A stretch of DNA of 64,000 nt from Bacteroidia bacterium. Its GTDB lineage: Bacteria; Bacteroidota; Bacteroidia; Palsa-965. The translations under genes were made by a program, and so were the position numbers. This document shows positions 18,314 through 27,429 of this stretch, in pieces. The DNA lies in NCBI GenBank assembly GCA_023151315.1, contig JAKLJE010000005.1, positions 117,398-181,397 on the forward strand. The letters are read 5' to 3'. The notes below the pieces were generated by a model. That model was not told the DNA's origin. It did not search any database and saw only the letters and a program-made list of their open reading frames with translations. Position 1 is the first letter of the stretch; each line of letters starts with the position of its first letter.

Positions 18314-19180
18314 ATGAAATCAATGACCGGATTCGGCAAATCAGTTTGTGAGTTGCCCGGAAAGAAAGTAACAATCGAAATACGTTCGCTGAACAGCAAG
18401 CAGCTCGATCTGAATCTGCGCACACATACGTTGTATCGCGATAAGGAACCAGAATTGCGGCAGTTGCTTTCGCGCACACTTGAGCGTGGTAAAATTGACT
18501 TCTCCATTTTTGTTGAAACAGCGGGAGAAAATCAAACTTCTGCCATTAACCAAACACTGGCAGCGGGATATTACGCCGAAATAAAAAAACTCGCGGAGGC
18601 AACAGGTGCAACAAGTAACGATTATCTCGGACTGGTTCTTCGTATGCCCGATGTTCTCAAACAGGATCGTGTAACACCTGACGAAAGCGAATGGAAACAG
18701 GTAATGATTTCAGTGGAAGAAGCTATTGCCGGGTTCAATCGTTTCCGTGATGATGAAGGAAAAATTCTTGAAGCCGAATTCAGACAGCGTGTAGGTTTGA
18801 TTCAAAGCAAGCTTGCTGCAATTTCAGAACGCGATCCGCAACGCATAGCTTCTGTTCGCGATCGTTTGCATAAAGCGATTAATGAATCTGTGCCGCCAGG
18901 CGCAGTTGATCAGAATCGATTTGAACAGGAATTGATTTACTATCTCGAAAAACTCGACATCACGGAAGAGAAGCTGCGACTTCAAACGCATTGCGATTAT
19001 TTTCTCTCGACAATGAGCGAAGCTTCAAGCGGCAGAAAACTCGGATTCATCACTCAGGAAATCGGTCGTGAAATCAACACCATCGGATCAAAAGCCAATG
19101 ATGCTGCCATTCAGAAAATGGTTGTGGAAATGAAAGATGAGTTGGAAAAGATCAAGGAGCAAATGCTGAATGTTCTTTAA
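18314..19180 (+). CDS. yicC: YicC-family endoribonuclease-like protein
   Basis: 288 aa, full length. It begins MKSMTGFGKS, the near-invariant YicC N-terminus. It contains IEIRSLNSKQLDLNLR, LERGKIDF, and the C-terminal DUF1732 part with HCDYFLSTM, GRKLGFITQEIGREINTIGSKAND, which is highly conserved. YicC proteins act in RNA turnover and stress survival. In many bacteria yicC sits next to gmk and nadD; here an opposite-strand DUF4397 gene separates them. The start follows a promoter element by five bases. Confidence 0.93.
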   Translation: MKSMTGFGKSVCELPGKKVTIEIRSLNSKQLDLNLRTHTLYRDKEPELRQLLSRTLERGKIDFSIFVETAGENQTSAINQTLAAGYYAEIKKLAEATGATSNDYLGLVLRMPDVLKQDRVTPDESEWKQVMISVEEAIAGFNRFRDDEGKILEAEFRQRVGLIQSKLAAISERDPQRIASVRDRLHKAINESVPPGAVDQNRFEQELIYYLEKLDITEEKLRLQTHCDYFLSTMSEASSGRKLGFITQEIGREINTIGSKANDAAIQKMVVEMKDELEKIKEQMLNVL

Positions 19181-19181
19181 T

Positions 19182-19214
19182 AAAAAACCGGCTGATCATT
19201 TCTGACCAGCCGGT
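19182..19214 (-). terminator. Rho-independent terminator (minus strand)
   Basis: ACCGGCTG / CAGCCGGT hairpin. The T run lies on the minus-strand side (A run at 19182-19187 on +), so it ends the 19271-20938 gene. Confidence 0.85.
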
Positions 19215-19270
19215 ACCCACCCAAACATTTAACCCATTACTGCCAACTTCACGTAAGTTTTTAGTTGTGT

Positions 19271-20938
19271 TTAGTTGTTTCCTACAACAATTTTCTGCTG
19301 CGAAACATTTCCTGCTGCAATTACACGTACAGTGTAAATTCCATTTGCAAACGAAGATGTATTCACGCGCACAACACTTTGAGAAATATTGTTCTGGGAA
19401 TACACAACACGTCCTGTTACATCCACAATTTCAATTGCATCTGCCACTGATCCGTTCTGATCGATGATCAATTCATCCTGTACAGGATTCGGATATGTAC
19501 GGAATGTTGCAGTGTTGTTTTCATTGATACCTGATGTATTGCTCAATGGAAGCGGAATAAGATTTCCTCCGTTAACAAGAGCAACGTACAATCCGAACGC
19601 AGGTTGACCCGGCGCAGGTGCAAGGAAGCCTGAAGCTACAACAGTCATTGCGGCACCTCCAAGGTTAAGCGTCTGCAACGGCACATCGTAAGTTGCAACT
19701 ACAGTTGCGCCGGTCTGATCACGCACATCGATCTGATAATTCGCCGTTGGCAACTCAAGATATCCCGCGCTGTTGAATGTTGCGTATGCAAGGTCATTCG
19801 CCAGCGTTGGATTGCCACCCGCTACAGTTACATCTACAGTCGGAGCATCAGTTGATCCGTGGAAAACGAGCACATCTGAATTCGCACTGTTGGTTGCGGT
19901 TGTGCGACCCATGGCGTAAGTGTACAAGTTGAATTGTGTTTGTACCGGGCCTGCGAGTAATCCGTTAGCAACAACGATGTATGTTTCATTCGCAGCAAAT
20001 GTTACCGGGAATGTTGCAAGCGCCTGAGATGCTGATGTGCTTGTTTTAGCAGCTACTGCAATCGTGTGCGATACACCGGCTGTAACATTAACAAATGGTG
20101 TTGCTGTGCGGAATGCAAAGTTGTCGAGGAGAATTGCTCCGTCAAGATAAATGTCAACTGAGTCCGCAGCTGCATCGGAAGAGTTGTGAATGATCTGCAC
20201 CAACGCATTTGACACCGGAAGCGGAATCAGGTTACCGCCGGTTGGAAGTGCAACATATAAACCGAAACTCGCTTGTCCGGGTTGCGGAGCAAGAAATCCG
20301 GATGCAACAACTGTGATCGCGCTGTTCGTCAGAGCAAGAGTTTGCAATGGAGCTTCATATCCTGCAACAACAACTGCACCTGAAGCGTCACGAACTTCAA
20401 TTGAATAATCTGCAGTTGGCAGTTCGATGTAACCGCCTGAATTAAAAGTTGCGTAAGCAAGATCATTCGACAAAGTCGGAGAACCTCCTGCAACAGTTAC
20501 ATCTACGGTTGGCGCGTCAGTTGCTCCATGGAAAACGAGAAGATCTGTATTTCCTGAAACAGCTGCTGTTGTTCTTGAATTCGCGTACACATAAAGATTA
20601 AACGCAGTATTCACCGGACCCGAGAGTAATCCGTTCGCGATGACTGTGTAGTTTGTTGAAGCTGTCAAAGTCAACGTGTCAGTAAAGATTGATTGCGCCA
20701 CAGAAGAACTCGTCTTCGGAGCAATGTCAACCACGTAAGTACCCGCAGGTAAAGAAAGCTGCCCGGTTGCTGTTCTGAATGCAAAGTTGTCGAGCGTTGG
20801 AGCTCCGTTCACATATACATCAACTGAATCCGCCAAGGGGTCAGCGCAGTTGTGAATGATCTGTACATTGGCATTCTGAGCGAAAAGCCCGCCAGCCATT
20901 GTTGCCATAAAAGCGCTAGAGAGGATAATTTGTTTCAT
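19271..20938 (-). CDS. T9SS-exported protein with two DUF4397 domains
   Basis: 555 aa. Signal peptide ends AGGLFAQ. The body is an internal duplication of ~235 aa: each half has (V)QIIH(N)xxD..ADSVD(V/I)Y, LLDNFAFRTAT, VIANGLL(S/A)GPV, LLVFHG(A/S)TDAPTVDVTVAGG, DLAYATFNSGGY and VVASGFLAP. That is the DUF4397 pattern. The last ~80 residues (FRTYPNPVQDE to KIVVGNN) are a T9SS sorting domain. DUF4397 function is not established; it may be a surface carbohydrate- or protein-binding fold. The gene is inserted between yicC and gmk in opposite orientation, with its own terminator. Confidence 0.9.
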   Translation of the reverse strand: MKQIILSSAFMATMAGGLFAQNANVQIIHNCADPLADSVDVYVNGAPTLDNFAFRTATGQLSLPAGTYVVDIAPKTSSSVAQSIFTDTLTLTASTNYTVIANGLLSGPVNTAFNLYVYANSRTTAAVSGNTDLLVFHGATDAPTVDVTVAGGSPTLSNDLAYATFNSGGYIELPTADYSIEVRDASGAVVVAGYEAPLQTLALTNSAITVVASGFLAPQPGQASFGLYVALPTGGNLIPLPVSNALVQIIHNSSDAAADSVDIYLDGAILLDNFAFRTATPFVNVTAGVSHTIAVAAKTSTSASQALATFPVTFAANETYIVVANGLLAGPVQTQFNLYTYAMGRTTATNSANSDVLVFHGSTDAPTVDVTVAGGNPTLANDLAYATFNSAGYLELPTANYQIDVRDQTGATVVATYDVPLQTLNLGGAAMTVVASGFLAPAPGQPAFGLYVALVNGGNLIPLPLSNTSGINENNTATFRTYPNPVQDELIIDQNGSVADAIEIVDVTGRVVYSQNNISQSVVRVNTSSFANGIYTVRVIAAGNVSQQKIVVGNN

Positions 20939-21267
20939 GTTTTTTTGTTTTTGTTCGACAATAATAGCCTAAACAAAATACTGTTCACTATTTTTTTGTA
21001 TTTATTAAACACTTTTCAATTTATAACTCGCTTGTACGGTATTTTGTTTAACAATATTTTCATTATCCGCCACATAAAAGCGAGAAAATATTAATTACAA
21101 ACTATTGAATATCAGATACTTAAACAGAAAATCCGTCCGCATTTGAGTTTCGTTTCACTGAACCGTCTGATTGAAACGCTAATCGTAAACAACTTATAAA
21201 TACCACTTCAACACTGCTGTTCAGACATCACAACTTTGAAGCGAATCGCGTTTCTTATCTTCGCGGC
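20939..21267. other. AT-rich divergent intergenic region
   Basis: 329 bases between divergent genes (DUF4397 on -, gmk on +). It holds the gmk -7 element at 21256 and long A/T runs. I see no RNA gene or stable hairpin. Confidence 0.6.
21256..21263 (+). promoter_or_regulatory. -7 promoter element, TATCTTCG
   Basis: TAnnTTCG variant ending four bases before the gmk ATG at 21268. Confidence 0.55.
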
Positions 21268-21837
21268 ATGGAAAACGGCAAACTCGTGATATTTTCAGCT
21301 CCTTCGGGTGCGGGGAAAACCACGATTGTACATCACTTGCTGAAGACATTTCCGGTTCTTGAATTTTCTGTTTCGGCAACATCACGCGCATTACGCGGTG
21401 ACGAGCAACACGGTGTGGATTATTACTTTCTCAGCGTGGAAGAATTCAGAAAACGTGTTGCCAATAATGAATTCGTAGAATGGGAAGAGGTATATCCCGG
21501 ACAGATGTACGGTACGCTGAAAGCAGAAGTGGAACGAATCTGGAGAAAAGGACATCATGTAATTTTTGATGTTGACGTAAAGGGCGGAATCAATCTCTCG
21601 AAACAATTCGGAGAACGTGCACTGAGTGTATTCGTCATGCCGCCGTCTATCGACACACTTGAACAGCGTTTGCGTCACAGAGCAACGGAATCGGAAGAGA
21701 AAATTCAGATGCGCCTTGCGAAAGCAAAACGTGAACTGGATGAAGCTGTGCACTTCGACACAGTTTTGATTAACGATAATCTGGAATCAGCACTTCAGCG
21801 TGCTGAAGATCTGATCCGCCAATTCCTGAGCAAATGA
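21268..21837 (+). CDS. gmk: Guanylate kinase
   Basis: 189 aa, normal length. It phosphorylates GMP to GDP with ATP. Motifs: P-loop FSAPSGAGKTT (about residues 8-18), SATSRALRGDEQHGVDY (GMP-binding), EFVEWEEVYPGQMYGT, VIFDVDVKGG, and VFVMPPSIDTLEQRL with the lid RATE downstream. The stop codon overlaps the nadD start by four bases (ATGA), so the two are translationally coupled. Promoter element four bases upstream of the ATG. Confidence 0.97.
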   Translation: MENGKLVIFSAPSGAGKTTIVHHLLKTFPVLEFSVSATSRALRGDEQHGVDYYFLSVEEFRKRVANNEFVEWEEVYPGQMYGTLKAEVERIWRKGHHVIFDVDVKGGINLSKQFGERALSVFVMPPSIDTLEQRLRHRATESEEKIQMRLAKAKRELDEAVHFDTVLINDNLESALQRAEDLIRQFLSK

Positions 21838-22409
21838 AAACGGGACTGTTCTTCGGATCATTCAATCCCGTTCATTCAGGACACATGATTCTTGCGAGTT
21901 ACATGACGGAATATACCGACCTTGATCGTGTGTGGTTTGTGGTTTCTCCTCACAATCCGTTGAAGGAAAAATCTTCGCTGCTCGCCGATCATCATCGTCT
22001 TGCATTGGTTAATGCAGCTATCGGCGATCACCCGAAGTTTAAAGCAAGTGATATTGAATTCGGATTGCCGCAACCTTCTTACACAGTGAATACACTGGCG
22101 TATCTGAAAGAAAAATATCCCAAAGAAAACTTTTCACTTATCATGGGTGCCGACAACCTGGAGTCGCTGCACAAGTGGAAAAACTACGAGGAAATTCTGA
22201 ACCACTATTCCATTTACGTTTATCCGCGACCCGGATTTACAGGAGGCAAACTTGCAACACATCCGAATGTAAAAATAACGGATGCTCCAATAATGGAAAT
22301 TTCATCCACAATGATTCGCAACGGCATACGTGATAAAAAAGACATGCGTTACTTCATGCCTGATGAAGTATGGAAATACTGTGATCAGATGAACTTCTAT
22401 AAAAAATAA
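21834..22409 (+). CDS. nadD: Nicotinate-nucleotide adenylyltransferase
   Basis: 191 aa. It converts NaMN and ATP to deamido-NAD in NAD synthesis. Motifs: GLFFGSFNPVHSGHM (nucleotidyltransferase GxFxPxHxGH), VVSPHNPLK, SLIMGADNLESLHKWKNYEEIL and the ISSTMIRNGI (ISxTxIR) ATP-binding motif near the end. It overlaps gmk by four bases. A bidirectional terminator follows immediately. Confidence 0.96.
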   Translation: MKTGLFFGSFNPVHSGHMILASYMTEYTDLDRVWFVVSPHNPLKEKSSLLADHHRLALVNAAIGDHPKFKASDIEFGLPQPSYTVNTLAYLKEKYPKENFSLIMGADNLESLHKWKNYEEILNHYSIYVYPRPGFTGGKLATHPNVKITDAPIMEISSTMIRNGIRDKKDMRYFMPDEVWKYCDQMNFYKK

Positions 22410-22435
22410 AAAGGTCTTCGTGTGAAGACCTTTTT
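22408..22435. terminator. Bidirectional rho-independent terminator
   Basis: AAAAAGGTCTTC / GAAGACCTTTTT perfect 12-bp stem with a 4-base loop, between convergent nadD (+) and 22455-25148 (-). Confidence 0.92.
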
Positions 22436-22454
22436 ATTTGTGTGACCGGTGTGC

Positions 22455-25148
22455 TTACTCCGTAATCACCAATTGTTTTACTGCATTTGCATTGCCGCTG
22501 TTCACGTGAATATTGTAAACACCGGAAGACAAAGAAGCAAGGTTCATATCAACTCGCATCACACTTCCGGTTCCGCTTTGTACAGAAGAGTACACTACGC
22601 GACCCAAAGCATCTGTGATGGTGATATTCGCATCCGTTCCTGCAATTGATGTGAACTGCAAAGTAAAGTTGCCGTTACCCGGATTCGGAGAAACAGACAT
22701 TGACGACAGCAACGCCGCGTTTTCTTCAACTGTTACACCATTGGTTGGTTCAAGGTTAGAGTGAATGTTTGTGTAATCCGGCTCCACGCGACGATCGTAA
22801 CCGTTGATACGTGAAGGAGCACAGCCGCCAAGCGGATGCACAGCTTCAACCATGTACCAAAGATTGCCCGGAGGAGGAGTGAGATCCGTGTATGCAAACG
22901 TGCTTCCGCTTACCTGAGTAAGAAGTGTCATTGTGGAAATACTTGATCCTCTGTAAATGTTGTACGTCTGAATCGACAATCCTTCATACGCATTCCAGTT
23001 GAGGTTCCATCCGCCGAAGAATGACGGGCTTACCTGAAGATGAATGCTGCTATGATGGAAGCTTGTATCCGATTCAGCACCGCAGGAGTCAACTGTTGTA
23101 ATCATGTAACGATATACCTGTTGTTGCGGTACTGATGTAGGATCAACGTAAGTTGAGAACTGAGATGCCGGTTGCGAAGCGATCTGAGTGTATATTCCAC
23201 TTACGGAAGTTTCACGATAGATGTTGTAAGCTGCAACGTTTTGTGAGTTGAATCTTTCCCAGATTACAACATTTTTGTTTACCGATGTATCTGTAGTAAC
23301 GAAACAAATCTGTTCAACATTGTAGTTCATCGTGTCTGCATACACCTCAATACTGTCGTAAGCAAAACCGCACTGACTGGTAATGGTGTAATAGAACGTC
23401 ATGCTTCCCGGAGGTGTTGCATACGTCAATTGAGCGTTCGGATTTGCCACAAACGCAGCAGGAGCCCAGCTGTACGTTGCAGTCGGATCATTACAATATG
23501 CATAAAGCATTACTGAATCACCGCAGGTGAAGAACTGAGGAGAGCTACCGTAATACAGGAAGTTCCCAGGTGCTGTTGTCACAACGCCGGTGTCAGTTGC
23601 AGTACATCCATTGGCATCAGTTACAGTAACTGTATACGTTCCGGCTGCCAGCATAGATATGTATGCGGAAGTTGCGTTGTTCGACCACAAAATTGAGAAC
23701 GGACCTTGACCGCCGACAACACTTGCGTAACCTGTCCCGGTCGGCGAAGGACAACTATCCGGTGTCATAGAAGCGATAACCTGAAGCGGCGTTGTAGCAG
23801 GTACAACTACTACATGAGGAATGATACATCCTGATTGATCAGTAACTGTACATGTATAGGTTCCCGCAGGAAGATTCGATGCAGATGGACCTGTTCCGCC
23901 GATCGGAGCCCAAGAATACGTGTAAGGCTGCGCACCTCCTGTTACAGTAACTGTAGCACTTCCGTTGCCTTGACAGTTTGATGCAGTAACAGAATTAGTA
24001 ATGACCATTCCTGTGTTCGCAATAGTAACAGTTCCGGATCCGCAGTTGGTTCCGTCAGTAACCTGAACGGTATAAGTACCGGGAGCCATGTTGCTAACGG
24101 TCGATCCTGTCATGTTCCCGGGAATCCAGGTGTACGTGTAATTCCCGTTGCCACCGGTCGCAGTAGCGGTTGCTGAGCCGTTATTTGCGCAAGAAGCGTT
24201 GTTGCCTGACACTGTTACATTCAGTGCATTTGATGAAGGCGTGCATGCATTGCAATTGGTTTGATAGTACAATCCGGCAACACCAAGTGTAAAGCAATCA
24301 CCGGAAGAAGCAAGCATATAATTACATGATGTTTGACCTGATGTAACACTTGTTGAAGTGCTGATCTCGTTCCACCAGTTCCATTGCGGCTGAACCACGT
24401 TTCCGCCGTTCATCTGAATTGAATAGCCGGGCATCTGCATATCACCAACCAGCATGAAAGCTGAAGCGTTGGTTGAATTCGCACATGCGTTGAAGCCGGT
24501 CATTGTATGTGTAAGCACACCACCGGTTACAGTGTAACAACCGTCGTCGATCTGAATACTTCCGGTGTAGGAAGCAGTTGGATCCTGATAAATGATCAGG
24601 AGTGATGCTCCTTCAACATCCACACCTGTTGTTGATTGAGGAGTTACAGGTAAGCCACTGATAGTATATGTTCCGCTACCTGTAATTGCGCTGGTAACAT
24701 CCGCACGCCACATGTGTGTTCCGTTCATTCCCCAGCAAACGTCAACGGAAGATCCGATAAGCGTCATCGCGAAACTTGTTGACTGGTTAGCAGGATTGGT
24801 GAGTGTGGCCGTAATTCCCGGCGCAACACCCAGTGCTTCTGTATACAAGTATGCTTTCAAAACAGTTCCGCAAGAAGGCACTGCAGTTACGGTGAGCGGT
24901 GCAGGTTGAGGAAGACCTACAGGTACGAAACGCTGACCAAGGCGCACAGAGCTGAGACTGTAATTCAGTCCGCAAGCAGTATTGCTGTAAGTCATCGCCA
25001 ACATATTATTTCCGTTGGCAGGATTCGGATCTGAAGGACCGCGCTGGTTGTAATTCGGGCCGTTAATATAAGCCGGCGTACCGATCTGCTGCGCATTTGC
25101 AAGCACAACACAACATACCAGTAAAGTTGTGGTAAATAATTTTCTCAT
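22455..25148 (-). CDS. T9SS-exported protein with SprB repeats
   Basis: 897 aa. Signal peptide ends VLANAQ. An N-terminal beta-rich domain (about 20-305) with VLKAYLYTEALG, MWRADVTSAITGSGTY and EGASLLIIYQDP resembles the DUF3344-like export domain seen in other surface proteins, though I hold this loosely. Three SprB-type repeats follow (about 310-535: CANNGSATATATGG, CQGNGSATVTVTGG, CPSPTGTGYASVVGG). Then come a PKD/FN3-like region (about 540-790, with NIYRETSVSG and NIYRGSSIST) and a T9SS sorting domain (MSVSPNPGNGN to QLVITE). Probably a surface adhesin or structural protein. Confidence 0.88.
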   Translation of the reverse strand: MRKLFTTTLLVCCVVLANAQQIGTPAYINGPNYNQRGPSDPNPANGNNMLAMTYSNTACGLNYSLSSVRLGQRFVPVGLPQPAPLTVTAVPSCGTVLKAYLYTEALGVAPGITATLTNPANQSTSFAMTLIGSSVDVCWGMNGTHMWRADVTSAITGSGTYTISGLPVTPQSTTGVDVEGASLLIIYQDPTASYTGSIQIDDGCYTVTGGVLTHTMTGFNACANSTNASAFMLVGDMQMPGYSIQMNGGNVVQPQWNWWNEISTSTSVTSGQTSCNYMLASSGDCFTLGVAGLYYQTNCNACTPSSNALNVTVSGNNASCANNGSATATATGGNGNYTYTWIPGNMTGSTVSNMAPGTYTVQVTDGTNCGSGTVTIANTGMVITNSVTASNCQGNGSATVTVTGGAQPYTYSWAPIGGTGPSASNLPAGTYTCTVTDQSGCIIPHVVVVPATTPLQVIASMTPDSCPSPTGTGYASVVGGQGPFSILWSNNATSAYISMLAAGTYTVTVTDANGCTATDTGVVTTAPGNFLYYGSSPQFFTCGDSVMLYAYCNDPTATYSWAPAAFVANPNAQLTYATPPGSMTFYYTITSQCGFAYDSIEVYADTMNYNVEQICFVTTDTSVNKNVVIWERFNSQNVAAYNIYRETSVSGIYTQIASQPASQFSTYVDPTSVPQQQVYRYMITTVDSCGAESDTSFHHSSIHLQVSPSFFGGWNLNWNAYEGLSIQTYNIYRGSSISTMTLLTQVSGSTFAYTDLTPPPGNLWYMVEAVHPLGGCAPSRINGYDRRVEPDYTNIHSNLEPTNGVTVEENAALLSSMSVSPNPGNGNFTLQFTSIAGTDANITITDALGRVVYSSVQSGTGSVMRVDMNLASLSSGVYNIHVNSGNANAVKQLVITE

Positions 25149-25322
25149 TGTTTCGGTGTTTTAGGTAAGGGAACCTTGGTTTGCCAGACAAAAGTTCCGA
25201 AAAATTACCCAACCGACAATGGAACAAGGCATAAACTTTACGCTTTCATGCCCTGAATTTACATCTGCCAACTGCATCTACCCGCCATCGGAAAACAGAG
25301 GGAAGCTGGATTACGCGTTCAA

Positions 25323-26015
25323 CTATGCGTGTACCAGACCGATTAATGACTCAAACAGCCATTTTCCGTCCATATTCGACAGTTCTGCGTCCGCAGCACG
25401 TTCCGGGTGTGGCATCATTCCAAAAACATTACGACCTGCGTTGCAGATACCGGCAATGTTCTCCAAAGCGCCGTTAGGATTGGATTCCGGGGTGATATTT
25501 CCTTTCTCATCACAATAACGGAACAGAATCTGATCATTTGAGTTCAGTTCCTTCATTGTTGCTTCGTTGGCATAAAACTTCCCTTCGCCATGTGCAATAG
25601 GAATTTTCAGTGCACGATCCATCGGAACCTTTGAAGTGATCAGTGTGTTATTCGTCTGAGCTTTGATGTTTACATTTTTACAAATGAACTTTCTGCTGTC
25701 ATTGTGAAGCAAAGCTCCGGGAAGGAGATGTGATTCACACAAAACCTGAAAGCCATTGCATACTCCGAACACGTATCCGCCTTTTCCTGCGAAGTCAATT
25801 ACTTCTGTCATGATCGGTGAGAAACGTGCGATAGCACCTGAACGAAGATAGTCTCCGTATGAGAATCCTCCCGGCAATACAACGCAATCCACGCCTTTCA
25901 GGTCGTGATCTTTGTGCCAGAGTTCCACAACTTCCTGTCCCATGATCTTATTCAGAACATAGATCATATCCTGATCGCAATTGGAGCCAGGAAAAATTAC
26001 AACACCGAATTTCAT
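25323..26015 (-). CDS. purQ: Phosphoribosylformylglycinamidine synthase subunit PurQ
   Basis: 230 aa from ATG 26015 (MKFGVVIFPGSNCDQD, the standard PurQ N-terminus); an open extension to 26141 has no homology and was dropped. It is the glutamine amidotransferase subunit of FGAM synthase in purine synthesis. Motifs: LPGGFSYGDYLR, the nucleophile Cys in FGVCNGFQVL, and the catalytic His/Glu in MMPHPERA. A PurQ of this size implies separate PurL and PurS subunits elsewhere. A TATATTTG element lies 19 bases before the start. Confidence 0.96.
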   Translation of the reverse strand: MKFGVVIFPGSNCDQDMIYVLNKIMGQEVVELWHKDHDLKGVDCVVLPGGFSYGDYLRSGAIARFSPIMTEVIDFAGKGGYVFGVCNGFQVLCESHLLPGALLHNDSRKFICKNVNIKAQTNNTLITSKVPMDRALKIPIAHGEGKFYANEATMKELNSNDQILFRYCDEKGNITPESNPNGALENIAGICNAGRNVFGMMPHPERAADAELSNMDGKWLFESLIGLVHA

Positions 26016-26034
26016 TGAGAAAAATATTAGGCTG

Positions 26035-26042
26035 CAAATATA
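26035..26042 (-). promoter_or_regulatory. -7 promoter element, TATATTTG
   Basis: TAnnTTTG on the minus strand, 19 bases before the purQ ATG. Confidence 0.5.
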
Positions 26043-26112
26043 CGGAAATGAAAAAACGGAAATGCGCGAAAACAGGACTGAGGATAAACTGTTAACAACT
26101 CCGTAATGCAGA

Positions 26113-27096
26113 TCACATGCCTTCCAGCCAGTATGCAACACCTATGCCGGCGAGTAACAACGTGAAAATAGATTCCGCGATCCAGAGGCGACGCGCTGCC
26201 AGGAAATAGTTGGAGGCCAGAAAAGCAAACGGATAAATGAAAAAGCGGAATGAACCGGAAGCAAAGTTCGGTGCAGGCAGCAGAACGACAAGTGAGAAAA
26301 ACATCAACCACAATATCACCCCGATTCCCTTTTTGGTTTTAAGTGCGGAAGTAAGTGAACTGCTCATCAAACGGCCTGCCGATACAATCAGCAATAGCAG
26401 AGTTACAGCAGCGAGAAAATAGTCAGACGAATCGAGCTTCAGGAAGAAGCTTCTGTCGAGAATCGGATCTATCAAATAGCGCTGTGCCGAATCATCGAGA
26501 GAGTCGTTCCAGAAAAACCACACGCCACTGTAAATAAACGGAAGCAGGAAACCAATCAGCAGCATTAACCATTCGCGCCAGACAAAAGGACGCAGCATGA
26601 TTACCACGATAAAAAAGAAAAAGAAAAAAAGGAAGGCGGGGAAGTAAAACAGAGACGCAATTCCCAAAAGCATCCCCGAATTAAACACTGGACTCAGAGC
26701 TTTGTCCTGTCTGTATGTACCCAGAAGCAAATACAACGCCGCAAGAATCAGCAATCCGGCAAACTGTTCAGGCAACGGCCACAACAGCCCCGGGGTACAT
26801 GAGCCGAAAACAACTGTCAGTAAAGCCGGCAGCCAGTTTTTACGGGTAAGAATCTGATGTTGTTGAAGAAGGAAATTCAGCAGGAAAGCCTCGCCCATCA
26901 ACATAAAAAAGCCAGTTATTACTGCCGTCAACGGGTGCGCAACAAAAAACTCATTTACCGAACCGTACAGAGGCATAAACGGTTCGCTTATGGTTTGTCC
27001 GGGATTCAGAAATGCCGGTAACCATAACACTGCCCCCAAAAGCGGAATCAGGATTAAGGAAGCAGGACTATGACTACGGACAGGATTTACGATCAC
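26113..27096 (-). CDS. Polytopic membrane protein, DUF6427-like
   Basis: 327 aa from GTG 27096 (MIVNPVRSHSPASL). About ten hydrophobic segments; little soluble sequence apart from a short loop with FWNDSLDDSAQRY. It contains AFLFFFFFFIVV, encoded by an A-rich run on the + strand (about 26610-26635), and RPFVWREWLMLLIGFLLPF. The size, topology and the small neighbouring gene fit the Bacteroidota family I know as DUF6427, but this is recall, not search. Function unknown. It is divergent from the 27179 small membrane protein gene, each with its own -7 element. Confidence 0.75.
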   Translation of the reverse strand: MIVNPVRSHSPASLILIPLLGAVLWLPAFLNPGQTISEPFMPLYGSVNEFFVAHPLTAVITGFFMLMGEAFLLNFLLQQHQILTRKNWLPALLTVVFGSCTPGLLWPLPEQFAGLLILAALYLLLGTYRQDKALSPVFNSGMLLGIASLFYFPAFLFFFFFFIVVIMLRPFVWREWLMLLIGFLLPFIYSGVWFFWNDSLDDSAQRYLIDPILDRSFFLKLDSSDYFLAAVTLLLLIVSAGRLMSSSLTSALKTKKGIGVILWLMFFSLVVLLPAPNFASGSFRFFIYPFAFLASNYFLAARRLWIAESIFTLLLAGIGVAYWLEGM

Positions 27097-27112
27097 CCGG
27101 CAAAAGTTTTCC

Positions 27113-27120
27113 CAAAGTTA
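27113..27120 (-). promoter_or_regulatory. -7 promoter element, TAACTTTG
   Basis: TAnnTTTG on the minus strand, 16 bases before the GTG at 27096. Confidence 0.45.
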
Positions 27121-27146
27121 AGGCATTGCGGATTGGTTTGAATTTG

Positions 27147-27154
27147 TAAATTTG
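27147..27154 (+). promoter_or_regulatory. -7 promoter element, TAAATTTG
   Basis: Consensus TAnnTTTG with a possible -33 TTG at 27126-27128, 24 bases before the ATG at 27179. Confidence 0.55.
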
Positions 27155-27178
27155 TTCCGCACATAAAAACATTGAACT

Positions 27179-27373
27179 ATGATTAAGCACGAAGGATTTT
27201 GGTGGTCATTAGGTGATTTTTTCATGACAACATTTACCGGACTTGAATGGGTGTATGAAAACATGTCTCCTAACAAAATTCTGATTGTGGTGGGATTTGT
27301 TGCTACTGCATCATGGGTTTATGTTCAGTCTAAGTACAACACCAAGTTTGAAAAAGAAGGCGGACTGAAGTAA
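27179..27373 (+). CDS. Small single-span membrane protein
   Basis: 64 aa. MIKHEGFWWSLGDFF opens an amphipathic region, followed by one membrane helix (about residues 32-50, ILIVVGFVATASWVYV) and a charged tail NTKFEKEGGLK. It has a consensus promoter and a terminator, so I treat it as real. It resembles the small Bacteroidota family I know as DUF6341, often near the DUF6427 gene, but that is from memory. Here the two are divergent. Function unknown. Confidence 0.75.
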   Translation: MIKHEGFWWSLGDFFMTTFTGLEWVYENMSPNKILIVVGFVATASWVYVQSKYNTKFEKEGGLK

Positions 27374-27395
27374 TTCAGAACGTAATGATTTATAC

Positions 27396-27429
27396 AACCC
27401 TGTTCCTTTCCGGAGCAGGGTTTTCTTTT
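27396..27429 (+). terminator. Rho-independent terminator
   Basis: AACCCTG / CAGGGTT stem followed by TTTTCTTTT, after the 27179 gene. It overlaps the stop of the convergent 27428 gene by two bases. Confidence 0.8.

Noticed and set aside
20852..21094. 80-aa + strand open frame
   Set aside because: It starts inside the antisense DUF4397 gene and runs into A/T-rich spacer; low-complexity composition.
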